64,000 nt of DNA from assembly GCA_019634625.1 (NCBI GenBank), contig JAHCBA010000008.1, positions 1 through 64,000 on the forward strand, written 5' to 3'. The translations under genes were made by a program, and so were the position numbers. Below are positions 17,947-27,833 of the stretch, piece after piece. Source of the DNA: Verrucomicrobiia bacterium. GTDB taxonomy: Bacteria; Verrucomicrobiota; Verrucomicrobiia; Limisphaerales; CAIMTB01. The notes under the pieces were generated by a model. The model was not told the DNA's origin, did no database searches, and saw only the letters and a list, made by a program, of their open reading frames with translations. The first letter of the stretch is position 1. The number at the start of each line of letters is the position of its first letter.

Positions 17947-19590
17947 CTATTGCGCGGACTCGACCCGGAAGTACCCCTCGGCCCCCTCGACAGGCACCTG
18001 GAAGGTCGGTTCCGACGTGGTGCCCACTTCAACCCACCCCCCGCCCGCAACGGCTGCCCGTCGCAGCACCTTGAAAGGCGCCACGCCTCCGGTCCAGGTC
18101 AGCCTCAATCCGCTGGCTTCACGTACTGCCGTCAGGATCGGTGCCTCGCCCCCTCCCGAAGACGGCGGACGCGGCACGGGATTGTACCCTCCCGACGCGG
18201 TGAGAATTCCGTACTGGCTCAGTGCGGTCCAATCCGCCGCCCAGTTGCCGGCGCCGAAGGCCCCGACGTAGTTCACCGGCGTGTAGAACCCGTCGTCAGG
18301 CACGGCCTTCACATTCGCCGGATCCAGAGCCGGGCTTCCCGTTGCCGGCCGCGGATCCAGGCCCCCGTCCGCCTCACGGCTGATCCCTCGCAACCGCGGA
18401 TCCTCGATCCTGTTCATCCGCCCGCTCTCCGTGAACAGCACCCGCGCCCGCTCATCCACCGCCAGGTTCTCCACCGTGTTCCCTCCCGGAAATCCCCACC
18501 ACAGGTTGTGCGTCAACTGCAACGTCCCGTCCGTCAGGAACTGGCCCGACTTCTCGTCAATCCGAACCCCGCGCCGCGAGAAGTCCGTGAAGATCCCGTT
18601 GTAGATCCCGGGCGTCGAAAACTCCCGGATCCGGAACACATCGTTGTCCTCTCCCACCGCCGGGTTCTCCGCCCCCGCCCCGATCCCCGTCACGTTGTAC
18701 GCCTGGAATGTCGAGTACGGCCGCCGCGGCGTGTCCCCCGTCGTCCCGCTCACCTCCCCGTTCAACTCGAACCCGTAGTTCTGCGCGTCCGGCGACTGGA
18801 TGAAGAACCAGAACTGGTTCTTCCCACTGTACCCCTGGTCCGCATCGAACGAGTCGTCGTCGTTGAATGCGCTCACCAGGTACCGCGTGTTCACCGTGCC
18901 TCCGAACCACTCGAACCCGTCGTCCGCGATCGCATACGCCTCCACGAACTCGATGGTCGTCCCACGCCCCACCGCCCCCATCGTCAGCCCGTTGATCTCC
19001 TTGTTCTGCTCGATCCGCGCTCCCCCGTGCCGGATCGACACGTACCGGATCACCCCCGAGTTGTCCTCGTCGTCCGTGCCCCCGAAACGGTGGACGAACT
19101 CCCCTTCGATCTGCACATCCGGCAATCCCTCGTACACATCGTACACCGGCACCGCCACGTTCCCCGTCGTGTCCGCCGCCCCGTTCAACACCGTCCGCCC
19201 CAGCACCACCAGCCCGCCCCACAGTCCCCGGTCGTAGATGTCCAGGTTCCCGTTCAACTCATCCGCCTCCGCCGTCATGATGATCGGCTGCGTCGGCGTC
19301 CCTTCCGCGAAGATCTTCGCCCCACGCGTGATCACCAGACCGCCCCGCTGCATCGCGTCGGTCCCCAGATCCCGCCCCTTGATCACCGTTCCCGCCTCGA
19401 TGTGCAGCTCGGTCCCGCTCAGCGCATGCACCAGCCCGTTGAGCACATACACGTTGTCCCGCGTCCACCGCACTTCGCCCCGCGGCAGCGGCGTCGTCAC
19501 TTCGATGGTTGCCGCCGGCGCAGACAACCCCAGGGTCAGGCCGCCCGCCATCAACGTCAGGCCAAGGCGAAAAGAGAGTCGTTTTCTCAT
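17947..19590 (-). CDS. Secreted beta-helix repeat protein
   Basis: A 547-residue exported protein starting at ATG 19590, immediately before a signal peptide (MRKRLSFRLGLTLMAGG ... APAATIEV). The body is rich in Gly, Asn, Asp and beta-turns, with segments such as GTVIKGRDLG, AKIFAEGTPTQPIIMTAEA and RGLWGGLVVLGRTVLNG typical of parallel beta-helix cell-surface proteins of Verrucomicrobia and Bacteroidetes. It ends in a short C-terminal domain, FKVLRRA ... EGYFRVESAQ, a type common in verrucomicrobial secreted proteins. No catalytic site is visible; an adhesive or structural role is a guess. The frame is open 97 codons further upstream over a degenerate stretch. Confidence 0.75.
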   Translation of the reverse strand: MRKRLSFRLGLTLMAGGLTLGLSAPAATIEVTTPLPRGEVRWTRDNVYVLNGLVHALSGTELHIEAGTVIKGRDLGTDAMQRGGLVITRGAKIFAEGTPTQPIIMTAEADELNGNLDIYDRGLWGGLVVLGRTVLNGAADTTGNVAVPVYDVYEGLPDVQIEGEFVHRFGGTDDEDNSGVIRYVSIRHGGARIEQNKEINGLTMGAVGRGTTIEFVEAYAIADDGFEWFGGTVNTRYLVSAFNDDDSFDADQGYSGKNQFWFFIQSPDAQNYGFELNGEVSGTTGDTPRRPYSTFQAYNVTGIGAGAENPAVGEDNDVFRIREFSTPGIYNGIFTDFSRRGVRIDEKSGQFLTDGTLQLTHNLWWGFPGGNTVENLAVDERARVLFTESGRMNRIEDPRLRGISREADGGLDPRPATGSPALDPANVKAVPDDGFYTPVNYVGAFGAGNWAADWTALSQYGILTASGGYNPVPRPPSSGGGEAPILTAVREASGLRLTWTGGVAPFKVLRRAAVAGGGWVEVGTTSEPTFQVPVEGAEGYFRVESAQ

Positions 19591-19955
19591 GGTGTTTCTT
19601 GGGAACGAGTACCCCGCCAGTTCGGCGAAGCGGCCCAACTCTCCCGGAACCATGTCAACCCGCCATGTCGCCAAGGTGACGATTGGGTCAACTGAACGGC
19701 GCGAGCACCTTGATGGCTGGAAGCGAAATCGATCGTTCGGTGACACCCACTGGCGCCCGTTGCGCCTCACGAAACGAACCTTCGCGGCGCGGTCTTGCAC
19801 CGGTTCGAGCCTGGTGAGGGTGATGCGGCCCTGGGCATCCTTTTCGTAAGCGAACTTGCTCCGCGGCTCGACGTCCGGCAACCGGACACGTCGGTCATCG
19901 TCAACGGGAGTTGCGTAAAGGGGTCAGTTCCATACGACTCGCGATTCGCCACCCT
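19591..19955 (-). pseudogene. Possible remnant of an AbrB/MazE-like antitoxin gene
   Basis: The 365-bp gap between the two secreted-protein genes holds no intact gene. On the minus strand around 19881-19720 one frame reads SKFAYEKDAQGRITLTRLEP, reminiscent of the GRITL strand of AbrB/MazE swapped-hairpin antitoxins. No proper start precedes it, and the frame runs on into the signal peptide of the downstream gene. The assignment is weak. Two TCAAC-containing stretches also occur here (19650-19700). Confidence 0.25.
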
Positions 19956-21248
19956 TCACCGACGGCCCGCACCCTCCACGCGCCCCCGATGAACCAGCAG
20001 GAGCACCAGCGCCGCCCCGGTCCAGGCCCATGCGCCGTGTTCCGGCACCACCGCGATGACGCCGTTCCGGATGTCCGCCTCGAACGGCAGCCCGGTCCGA
20101 TCCAGCAGCTTGGTCTCCACCGCCCACATCCCGGCCAGGGACAACGTCCAGCTCCCCTCCAGATACCCGGTCGTGTCCAGCACCACGGTGGCCAGCAGTT
20201 GTCCCGTCCCCGAAGGCAGTTCCGCGGTGGTCCCAACCACACTGTGAAACTGCCTCTGCGGCTGGTTGTCGAGGTCGGCGAACTGACCCCCCAGGTTGTG
20301 AACCTCGAACGGCGTGCCCCCGAGCAGATTCACCGATTGAATGACCGGACCCGACACCACTCCCCCGACCGCCGGACCTCCGTCCGCGAGTTGGATCGCG
20401 AAGTCCAGGCCGCCGATCTCCAGCGTCGGTCCCGTGTTGTCGATCCAGACACGCACTTCCTGTCCCGGAAGATTGGGCAGCAGGATGGCATCCTCGACCG
20501 CGATCAGAAGCGCGCCCGGGGACGTCGTCGTGCCGAGCACCACCGCGCCCGCCGCCATGCCGGCCTTGAAGTGCCGGCGAAACCGCCATCCTGCCAGTCC
20601 GAGGAGAAGCCCGCCGATCCAGGCGCAGGCCGCCGGTTCCGGCACCACCGCAAGCGTCCCGTTCTGGATCGTCACGTCGATCGGATTGCCACCCCGGTCC
20701 AGGAGCCGCGTCTGCGCAAACGGCATCCCGGCCAGCGAGAGGGTCCAGGTGCCTTCCGCGAACCCCGTGGTATCGAACGTCACCCGGGCCAGCCTTTGCC
20801 CGCTGCCGGAAGGCAGTTCCGCCGTCAGGCTCAGCACATTCCAGAACTGCTGCTGCCCGGTGTTGTCGATGGACGGGAACTGCCCGCCGAACGATTTCCC
20901 CTCGAACATCGTCCCCGTCAGCAGATCCACCGCTTGAACGACCGGACCCGACACCACTCCCCCGGCTGCCGGACCCCCATCCGCCACCTGGATGGCGAAC
21001 TCCAGTCCGCCCACCTCGATCGGTGGACCGTCATGGTCGATGCGGATCTCCACCTGCTGTCCCGACAATCCGGGCAGCAGCGAGATGTCCCCGACCGTGA
21101 TGAGCACGGCGGCCGGGCAACTCACCGCCGCGAGGAGCGTCACCGCCGGGATCAGCCCGCCCAGCTTTCGCCGGACAGGAAGCGCTCGAAGGAGCCGGAC
21201 CACGAACGAAGGACCGGATGTTGCAGGGATTGGAAGGAACGGTTTCAT
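19956..21248 (-). CDS. Fused double PEP-CTERM protein (two tandem homologous copies in one frame)
   Basis: A 430-residue exported protein starting at ATG 21248 before a signal peptide (LGGLIPAVTLLAAVSCPAA). It consists of two homologous halves of about 190 residues. Half one runs from VLITVGDISLLPGLSGQQVE to a classic PEP-CTERM tail (VVPEPAACAWIGGLLLGLAG then RFRRHF). Half two starts with what looks like its own signal segment (AGMAAGAVVLGTTTSPGA), repeats the same order (LLIAVEDAILLPNLPGQEV, GGLDFAIQLADGGPAVGGVV) and ends in a weakened tail (VVPEHGAWAWTGAALVLLLV). PEP-CTERM proteins are normally sorted by exosortase. A duplication with loss of the internal stop is the simplest explanation. 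Confidence 0.8.
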   Translation of the reverse strand: MKPFLPIPATSGPSFVVRLLRALPVRRKLGGLIPAVTLLAAVSCPAAVLITVGDISLLPGLSGQQVEIRIDHDGPPIEVGGLEFAIQVADGGPAAGGVVSGPVVQAVDLLTGTMFEGKSFGGQFPSIDNTGQQQFWNVLSLTAELPSGSGQRLARVTFDTTGFAEGTWTLSLAGMPFAQTRLLDRGGNPIDVTIQNGTLAVVPEPAACAWIGGLLLGLAGWRFRRHFKAGMAAGAVVLGTTTSPGALLIAVEDAILLPNLPGQEVRVWIDNTGPTLEIGGLDFAIQLADGGPAVGGVVSGPVIQSVNLLGGTPFEVHNLGGQFADLDNQPQRQFHSVVGTTAELPSGTGQLLATVVLDTTGYLEGSWTLSLAGMWAVETKLLDRTGLPFEADIRNGVIAVVPEHGAWAWTGAALVLLLVHRGRVEGAGRR

Positions 21249-21327
21249 GGCATGGAACTGCGGAGGTTGGATCTTGAATCGTGGGAACTCTCGGGAGCGG
21301 ATGGGAGCTGCGCATCCTTTACTGCCT

Positions 21328-24300
21328 TCACTGGCCGCCCCGCGGTGCGGACGACGGCACGTCGTCCTCGAACGCATCCAGGGGCGCGCGCGGAACCAGT
21401 TCGATCCGGAAGAATCCGGCAGGCTGGTCGGGCGGGACGTCGAGCAGAACGGCCCCGGCCCCGGTCTGTCCGTCGAGAAGGTCACCCGGCACCTCCGTCC
21501 ACGGGCCGGTCGAGGCGTTGGCCGTCAGGAGCCGCCCCTGTCGCCCGACCGGAAGTCGATACGCGAGACGGAACCGATGCAGCCCCGCCGGGTCGAGTCC
21601 GGCAATCTCAACGCCACCGGCCTCGATGGCCTCGAGGGCGTCGAGCACCAGGCGTCGCGCCTCGGCCAGCAGCACGCGCTCGGAGGCGCCGGACCACGCG
21701 ATGGACGGCTGCGCCCAGCTCCCGTGCCGGAGATCGGGCAGGCGGAATCCGGTCCAGATGTGGTTGAGAACCAGCAGCGCGTCCTGGGCCGAGACGAGGC
21801 CGTCGCGGTTGAAATCGAGCGGATTCCCGATCCCGGCATTGACGGTCAGATGGTTCAACGCCCGCAACGCGTCCTGGGCCGAGACGAGGGTGTCCGAATC
21901 GTCCGACTCACCCACCGCATTCCCATAGTGGAAGGTGTCGTCGCGCAGCAGGCCGGTGCGGGCATTGGCCTTGACCGTGACCTTCAGCCAGCCCTGAGCC
22001 ACCGCCTGGTTCGGCGCGCCCGCCCCCTTTTGATAGTCCGCCCAGATCAGCGTGACCCGGGTCGAACCGCACACACCCGCGCCAGGACGCACCGAGACGC
22101 TCAGCGGCGGTTCGGTGGGCAGCCAGTGTTCAGGCGTGCTGTCATTGCCCCGGGCGAATTCGAAGTCCTCCGCAGTCAGGGCCCCGGCGTTCCGCGGCCG
22201 GGCGATGTCGATCATGATGCCGTTGAGCCCGCGGCTGTATGACGTGCGGTGGGCATCGGTGGCCTTCTCGCCGGGAAGCAGCGCCTGCTTGTCGGGGGCG
22301 ATGGCCAGGTCGTCCGCCGCATTGGCCTCCGGATCGTTCCCGTCGAAGACGGACCGGTTGTAGAAGACGTGGCGCCCGACGATCGTCGTCCCGAACTCCC
22401 ACAGCACCGGGCTGGCCACGCGCGAGATCGAGGAGTTGTAGCGGTCCGGTGCCTTCGCCGGGTCCAGTCGGATCGCCGCACCCGGCTGCGCGGTGCCACT
22501 CATGCCGCGATTGAGCACGACGTCGCCATCCGGTTCATCGAAGCGGTAGTAGGTGAGCAGGCCGGGTTCATACCCGGTGAGCGTCCGGGCGAGGTTGTCG
22601 CGGATCTCCCCCGCCGACCGGGCATGGTTCCAAACCCGCACCTCGTCCATGAATCCGCGGAAGTTCCGGCCGGGCCGCTCGCTGTTGGCCCCGATCCACA
22701 CGGGTTCCAGGTTCACCGCCGGGGTGCCACTGACCTCGGCCCAGGCGTCCAGTTCGCCATCGATGTAGAGGAACTTGTACCGGCCATCGTACACGGCGGC
22801 CACGTGGTGCCAGCCACCGTTCACATCCCGCTCGCTGCGCAGCACCAGCGGCTCGAGTCCGGTGACATCGAAGGAGAGCTTGCTGGTCGATCCGCCCCGC
22901 GCGATCCGCCACGCACTGTCGCCCTTGGTGACCAACGCCTCGTGCTCGTGCGCCCAACCACCCGACCGCGTCATCGCCATCCAGAATTCGATCGTGAACG
23001 GACCCGTGAAGTTGTGGTCGCCGGTCGCCTCGTCCGGCAGCTCGACGCGGGTGGCCGCATCCGCTGTGGTCGGTTCGCTGCTGATCACGATCAGCCGGTC
23101 CGCATCCCAGGACGGACAACGTTCCGCATCCTCGGGGGTTACGACCTGAAGGCTGATGACCCCCAGGTTCGACTCGAGGCCGCCGTCGGTGACGCGGAAC
23201 CGGTAGATCTCCTTGTACCCGACGAAGGCCGGATCGGGCGTGAAGGTGTGTTGCGCGAATCCCGGCGGTTGCCCCGCAAACCCGATGACCAGCCAATCGC
23301 CGTCGCCCTCGATCCGCTCGATGTGGGAGTAACCCGTCAGTTCATCGCCGTCCGGATCCGACTGCTGCTGCAGCATCGTGGCCCCGTTGAAGACCACGGT
23401 GCCGCCACTGCCCTGGACGAGGCGGTAGTTCCGGTTGAACGCGACCGGGGCCTGGTTCGGCGGTCCACCCCAGGCGCCAATGTCCCGCAGGCTTCCCGCC
23501 GCCCAGGTGTAGCCGTTCTGAGACTGACCTGCGGCACCGCCCTGGGCCGCCACCCCGCGCGCCGGGCTGCCGGGCAACAGCTTCAAAGTGGGCACGCCGC
23601 CGCCGTGGTCCGCCACCGATCCGGCAATCTTCGCGTCCAGTTCCGCACCGGGAATGCCATGGAAATCCGAGGGCTGCGGCAGGAACACCGGACCCAGGTC
23701 CGGCCAGTGGTTCACACTGCCGAGAAAGTTCGCTCCCTGGCTGGTGTACGCCCCGGCCACTTCGAGCACCCATCCCACCGCCGCCTCAACCTCGGTGTAC
23801 TCGATCACCCGCCGCTGGATCGTGCCGCCCTGACCGTCCCCCACCTCGACGGTCGCCTCGGTGGTGGGCCGGGTGCGGCGGATGCCGGCGTTGTTGGCCA
23901 CCAGCGTGCCGCCCAAGGTGCCGCCGCCCCAGATCCCCGTGCCCTCGGGCGCCCGGTACATCCCCGGCAGACCGAACTGCCCCATCTGCGGTTCGACCGT
24001 CCCGCCGCCTTCATCGTCGTCCTGGAAGGTGGTGCCTCGCAGCAGGAGCGGGTTGACGCCCTGGTAACGTTCCGGCGCGGCGCCCATCACAAACGCCGCC
24101 GACGCCTCGAAGTCGCCGCCCGTCTCGATCATGGCCACCGTGAAGAGTGCAATGGGCGCCACCCAAAGCACCGCCACCGTCCCGATCACGAACCCTCCGG
24201 CGGCCGCCATCGCTCCGCCAGCCGCCACCGTGGCCACGGTGGTTGTGGCAATGGCGGCGCCACCGCCGATGACCACCGAGCCGGTGAAGAACCCGGTGTA

Positions 24301-27300
24301 GATCGCGCCCACCGCCGCACCGACGACCGTCGTGGCGACGATCCCCGTCACGGCAGCCGCACTCACCGCGTAGTGGGTGATCTCCGCCGTGTCCGCGGGC
24401 ACCTCGGGAATCCTGAACGGTGCGGCATCCGCTCCGGGTGTCGCAAAATCCATGGGGGCCACCAGCGGCAGGCCGTCCGGTCCGGGCGGAGCCGTGCCGA
24501 GTTGGAAACCCTGGTACTCCTGAAGAAAGGCCGCCGAGCCTTCCCGGATGGGTGGCCCGGGCTGGAGGATGTGGTCGATGACCACCATCGGCGGCGTGCC
24601 CGCCCGGTACGCGGTGGGCACGGTGGCCGGGTCGAAGGCGTCGAGGTGTGCGCCACGCAGCCCGCGGAGTCCGCCGTCGCCGGCGTCCAGGCGGTTGCCG
24701 GCGATCGTCGAGTCGGTGACCACCAGTTTCCCGGCCCCCGCCAGGTTGTAGATGCCGCCGCCACGGCTCAGCCCGTTGGCGCCGCCATGGGCCCCATTGC
24801 CACCGTGTTCCCCGCCGACACCCCCGAAGCCGCCGTGCCCGCCGAACCCTGAATGCACCTGGTTGTAACTCACCGTGCTGCGGACCAGCAGCACGCCGGA
24901 GGAGGAACTGGCGGAAATGGCCAGACCGCCTCCTCCACCCTCACCCCCTTCGCCGCCGGGTCGGCCGAACCCGCCCACCCGATTGCCCGCGTTGCCGAGC
25001 CCGCCCGCGCCACCCCAACCGCTGGAGACCCGGTTGCGGTCCAGCGTCGAGCGATCGAGGTAGAGACTCGCCACATCCAAAGCGCCGCCCGCCGCTCCAC
25101 CTCCTCGTCCCCCATCCCCACCGTGGCCGCCCACATCACCCCAACCTTCCCCGCCGATGGCTCCCAGACCGCCGTCGCCGCCCGCCACCTTGTTCTGTGC
25201 GGCGTAGGTTCTCACGACGGATGCGTTGAGCGCGGCATCCACCACGGACACATCGCTCCACAATCCGCCGCCCCGGGCTTCACCGCCCTCCCCGCCGTTC
25301 CCTCCCAGCCCGCCCAGCGGGTTGCCGGTCCGGGCGGTGGTGTTGCGACCCCGACCGCCGTTGCCGCCGCGGCCGGCGATGGCGAGGTTGGCAAATAGCG
25401 ACGACGACTCGATCCGGTACGTCATCGGCCCGGAGAGATGCACGCCGCCGCCGCGGGCGCCTCCGCCGGCGCCGCCGTCCCCGCCGCGTTGCTCGCCGGA
25501 TTCCAGAGAGCCCTCCAGCGCCCTGCCGGGACCGCCATTGCCACCGCGGGCCTCATTGAAGGTCAGACCGGTCCCGAGAATCTCCAGCCGCCCGGTTCCC
25601 ACCGCATGAATCGCCCCGCCATCACCCCGGCCTCCATCGCCACCATGCGCGCCCTGCCAGTCGAAGCGAAACCCGCCGACGCCGGCGACGAACGGCGGCA
25701 CGGGATCCAGGCGCTGCAAATGCCACACCCCGCCGTTCTCCGGCGCGACGCGATGGTAGAGGCGGCCGGCCAGGCGCCCCCCCACAGCCTGGTTCCGAAC
25801 CAGTGCCGAATCCTGGACCGTGGCGACGGTCGAGCGGGTCGCGAGGAATCCCCCGGTGCCGCTTCCATTGCTGCCGCCCCGCCCGCTCACCAGAATCCCC
25901 GGCACCACCTGGGGTTCGTCCGTGATCCGAATGGGCTGGCCTCCGCCATCCAGGATGAAGTTGCCGTCCGCATCCGCCAGGTACGCGTTCTTGTAGCGCT
26001 CGCTGTCGCCGTCCCCGCCGTGGCCGCCCTGCGCCGTGTTGTTTCGACCCAGCACCCTGGCGATCTGAACTCCCGGCGCCCAAACCGCGATCGCACCGCC
26101 TTCAGCCAACCCGCCACGCCCGTCGTCCGGCCCGTTTCCGTATCCGACCTGGCCGTTGCCACCCACCGCGTGGTTTCCCTCGAACAGCGCGGTGGCGACC
26201 AGGGTCTCGCCCTCGTTGGAGGAGGCAGGCAACTGGAGGGGAATGCCGGTGACGTTGACCGCCTGCGCCTCGTGCGAAGCATGCACGGCGCCCCCGCTCG
26301 CCAGGCCGCCCCGGCCACCCTTCGCGTGGGGCGCGGCGTCGGCGGAAACCCGGCCCCCATTTCCACCCACGGCAAGGTTGCCCAGGAACTGGCTGTCCCG
26401 CAGATCCAGCGTGCCGCGACGGGTGTAGAGCGCACCGCCCTCCGCCGGACCGCCGGTCCCGGCTTGAACCCCGCTGTTCCCGCCCGGCCCCGCAAAGGCG
26501 ATGTTGTCCTCGAAACGGCATCGCTGGAACAGCGCCGTGAACGAAGCCCCGCCCGTCGAGATGGCCACCGCCCCGCCCCGTGCCGGACCGCCCGCCCGCC
26601 CGGTATCGCTCCCCGTGCCGGCCCCGCCCCGGTTGCCCTTGGCGGTGTTCCGAAGAAAGACGGAGTCGAAGACGCTGAACGCCGTCGTGCCCGCCCGCAC
26701 CAGCACCGCGCCGCCTTCAGACAGGTGCCCGTCCGACAACAGCGATCCGCCGGTATCCACGCCGCGGGCGGCGCGCACACTATTCTCCTCGAAGCGCGTG
26801 TGCAGCACGTTCACCGAGCCCCCGCCCACGCACAGCGCGCCGCCGCCCGCTCCGGCGGTGGCAAACGAGACGGTGTTGTCCTGGAGGGTCCAGCAGCGGA
26901 GAAACACGTTGCTGCTCAACAGCAGGCTCCCGCTGTCGTGATAGATGGCACCCCCCGCCACCGGCTGGAAGAAGTGGCCGGACCGGACACGACAATCCTC
27001 GAAGTGGCCGTTCCACACGCGCAGGCGGCCCCCGGCGTTGTCGGTCACCAGGATGGCCCCGCCGCGGCGTTCGCCGCTGCCGGAGGGGTCGTCACCGATC
27101 TCGCTTTCCTCGAACCGCACATCATGCAGGTCCACTTCCGCCCCCCCCGTGATCCGCAGCGTGCCACCGCCGTTCAACGCACCCGCGCCGCCCAGGGCCG
27201 AGTGCCCGCCCCGCCGGAACGTGACGTCCCGAATCGTGACCTGGATCGGACCCGTGATCTTGAACACCCGCGCGATCGATTGCGCGTCAATCGTCGCCCC

Positions 27301-27678
27301 GCCGCCTTCCAGGGTCAGACTCCGGGTGATCTCCATATCGCCGTGCGATGGATCCAGCGCCGGGTCGTTCTCGGTATTGATCCCCTCCCACACCGTCGGG
27401 CGCTCGATCGGATGCACCGCGTTCGGCAGCAACCGGATGATCACCTCCGGGCCCGGCGCCGTCTGGTTGGCCTGCCGCACCATCCAGCGCAAGGACCCGG
27501 ACACCGGATGGTACACCCCCGGCTCGCCCGGAACCTGCGTCCCCGGGATCAGCCCGTCCTGCGTGGTGCTGACCTCCAGAATCACCGGGGCGGCCATGGC
27601 CGGTGCCGCCGCCAGCAACACCGCGGGAATCACGGACCGTGCAACCGCTCGAAGTAGGGATGGGAACAGGGCTTTCAT
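21328..27678 (-). CDS. Giant secreted beta-helix protein with LamG and dockerin domains
   Basis: A 2116-residue protein starting at ATG 27678 with a clear signal peptide (VIPAVLLAAAPAMAAP). Near the N-terminus, GSLRWMVRQANQ resembles the CSLREA motif of Chlamydia-Pmp-like proteins with Ser in place of Cys. Residues up to about 1080 are glycine-rich beta-helix repeats (GGGALC, GGNGGxG, EGGAI patterns). An Ala/Gly hydrophobic block occupies about 1100-1190, a cadherin/Ig-like domain about 1410-1510, and a LamG/concanavalin-like domain about 1540-1740 (FTIEFWMAM, GWHHVAAVYDG, GFMDEVRVWNHA). A two-repeat dockerin lies at about 1920-1980 (DTLVSAQDALRALNHL, NRDGLVSAQDALLVLNHI). It is probably a surface adhesin or scaffold-bound protein. 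It lies about 80 bp before the PEP-CTERM gene on the same strand. Confidence 0.8.
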   Translation of the reverse strand: MKALFPSLLRAVARSVIPAVLLAAAPAMAAPVILEVSTTQDGLIPGTQVPGEPGVYHPVSGSLRWMVRQANQTAPGPEVIIRLLPNAVHPIERPTVWEGINTENDPALDPSHGDMEITRSLTLEGGGATIDAQSIARVFKITGPIQVTIRDVTFRRGGHSALGGAGALNGGGTLRITGGAEVDLHDVRFEESEIGDDPSGSGERRGGAILVTDNAGGRLRVWNGHFEDCRVRSGHFFQPVAGGAIYHDSGSLLLSSNVFLRCWTLQDNTVSFATAGAGGGALCVGGGSVNVLHTRFEENSVRAARGVDTGGSLLSDGHLSEGGAVLVRAGTTAFSVFDSVFLRNTAKGNRGGAGTGSDTGRAGGPARGGAVAISTGGASFTALFQRCRFEDNIAFAGPGGNSGVQAGTGGPAEGGALYTRRGTLDLRDSQFLGNLAVGGNGGRVSADAAPHAKGGRGGLASGGAVHASHEAQAVNVTGIPLQLPASSNEGETLVATALFEGNHAVGGNGQVGYGNGPDDGRGGLAEGGAIAVWAPGVQIARVLGRNNTAQGGHGGDGDSERYKNAYLADADGNFILDGGGQPIRITDEPQVVPGILVSGRGGSNGSGTGGFLATRSTVATVQDSALVRNQAVGGRLAGRLYHRVAPENGGVWHLQRLDPVPPFVAGVGGFRFDWQGAHGGDGGRGDGGAIHAVGTGRLEILGTGLTFNEARGGNGGPGRALEGSLESGEQRGGDGGAGGGARGGGVHLSGPMTYRIESSSLFANLAIAGRGGNGGRGRNTTARTGNPLGGLGGNGGEGGEARGGGLWSDVSVVDAALNASVVRTYAAQNKVAGGDGGLGAIGGEGWGDVGGHGGDGGRGGGAAGGALDVASLYLDRSTLDRNRVSSGWGGAGGLGNAGNRVGGFGRPGGEGGEGGGGGLAISASSSSGVLLVRSTVSYNQVHSGFGGHGGFGGVGGEHGGNGAHGGANGLSRGGGIYNLAGAGKLVVTDSTIAGNRLDAGDGGLRGLRGAHLDAFDPATVPTAYRAGTPPMVVIDHILQPGPPIREGSAAFLQEYQGFQLGTAPPGPDGLPLVAPMDFATPGADAAPFRIPEVPADTAEITHYAVSAAAVTGIVATTVVGAAVGAIYTGFFTGSVVIGGGAAIATTTVATVAAGGAMAAAGGFVIGTVAVLWVAPIALFTVAMIETGGDFEASAAFVMGAAPERYQGVNPLLLRGTTFQDDDEGGGTVEPQMGQFGLPGMYRAPEGTGIWGGGTLGGTLVANNAGIRRTRPTTEATVEVGDGQGGTIQRRVIEYTEVEAAVGWVLEVAGAYTSQGANFLGSVNHWPDLGPVFLPQPSDFHGIPGAELDAKIAGSVADHGGGVPTLKLLPGSPARGVAAQGGAAGQSQNGYTWAAGSLRDIGAWGGPPNQAPVAFNRNYRLVQGSGGTVVFNGATMLQQQSDPDGDELTGYSHIERIEGDGDWLVIGFAGQPPGFAQHTFTPDPAFVGYKEIYRFRVTDGGLESNLGVISLQVVTPEDAERCPSWDADRLIVISSEPTTADAATRVELPDEATGDHNFTGPFTIEFWMAMTRSGGWAHEHEALVTKGDSAWRIARGGSTSKLSFDVTGLEPLVLRSERDVNGGWHHVAAVYDGRYKFLYIDGELDAWAEVSGTPAVNLEPVWIGANSERPGRNFRGFMDEVRVWNHARSAGEIRDNLARTLTGYEPGLLTYYRFDEPDGDVVLNRGMSGTAQPGAAIRLDPAKAPDRYNSSISRVASPVLWEFGTTIVGRHVFYNRSVFDGNDPEANAADDLAIAPDKQALLPGEKATDAHRTSYSRGLNGIMIDIARPRNAGALTAEDFEFARGNDSTPEHWLPTEPPLSVSVRPGAGVCGSTRVTLIWADYQKGAGAPNQAVAQGWLKVTVKANARTGLLRDDTFHYGNAVGESDDSDTLVSAQDALRALNHLTVNAGIGNPLDFNRDGLVSAQDALLVLNHIWTGFRLPDLRHGSWAQPSIAWSGASERVLLAEARRLVLDALEAIEAGGVEIAGLDPAGLHRFRLAYRLPVGRQGRLLTANASTGPWTEVPGDLLDGQTGAGAVLLDVPPDQPAGFFRIELVPRAPLDAFEDDVPSSAPRGGQ

Positions 27679-27833
27679 GGACGCTTCGGGTCTTCTCACC
27701 CCTTCCAAAAGCAATCCCGCCCCGTCCTTTCAGGAATTTTCTTACGCCATCCCGCCGTACCGCAATTCACGCTGGATCGACCCGGAACCCCGAATCAACC
27801 TGCCCTCCGGACCTCCACGCCCCCTCCTCGACC

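Noticed and set aside
17218-19695. Long plus-strand open frame opposite the beta-helix protein gene
   Set aside because: Its composition is Arg/Pro/His-rich without any motif, and the minus strand encodes a signal peptide and repeat protein.
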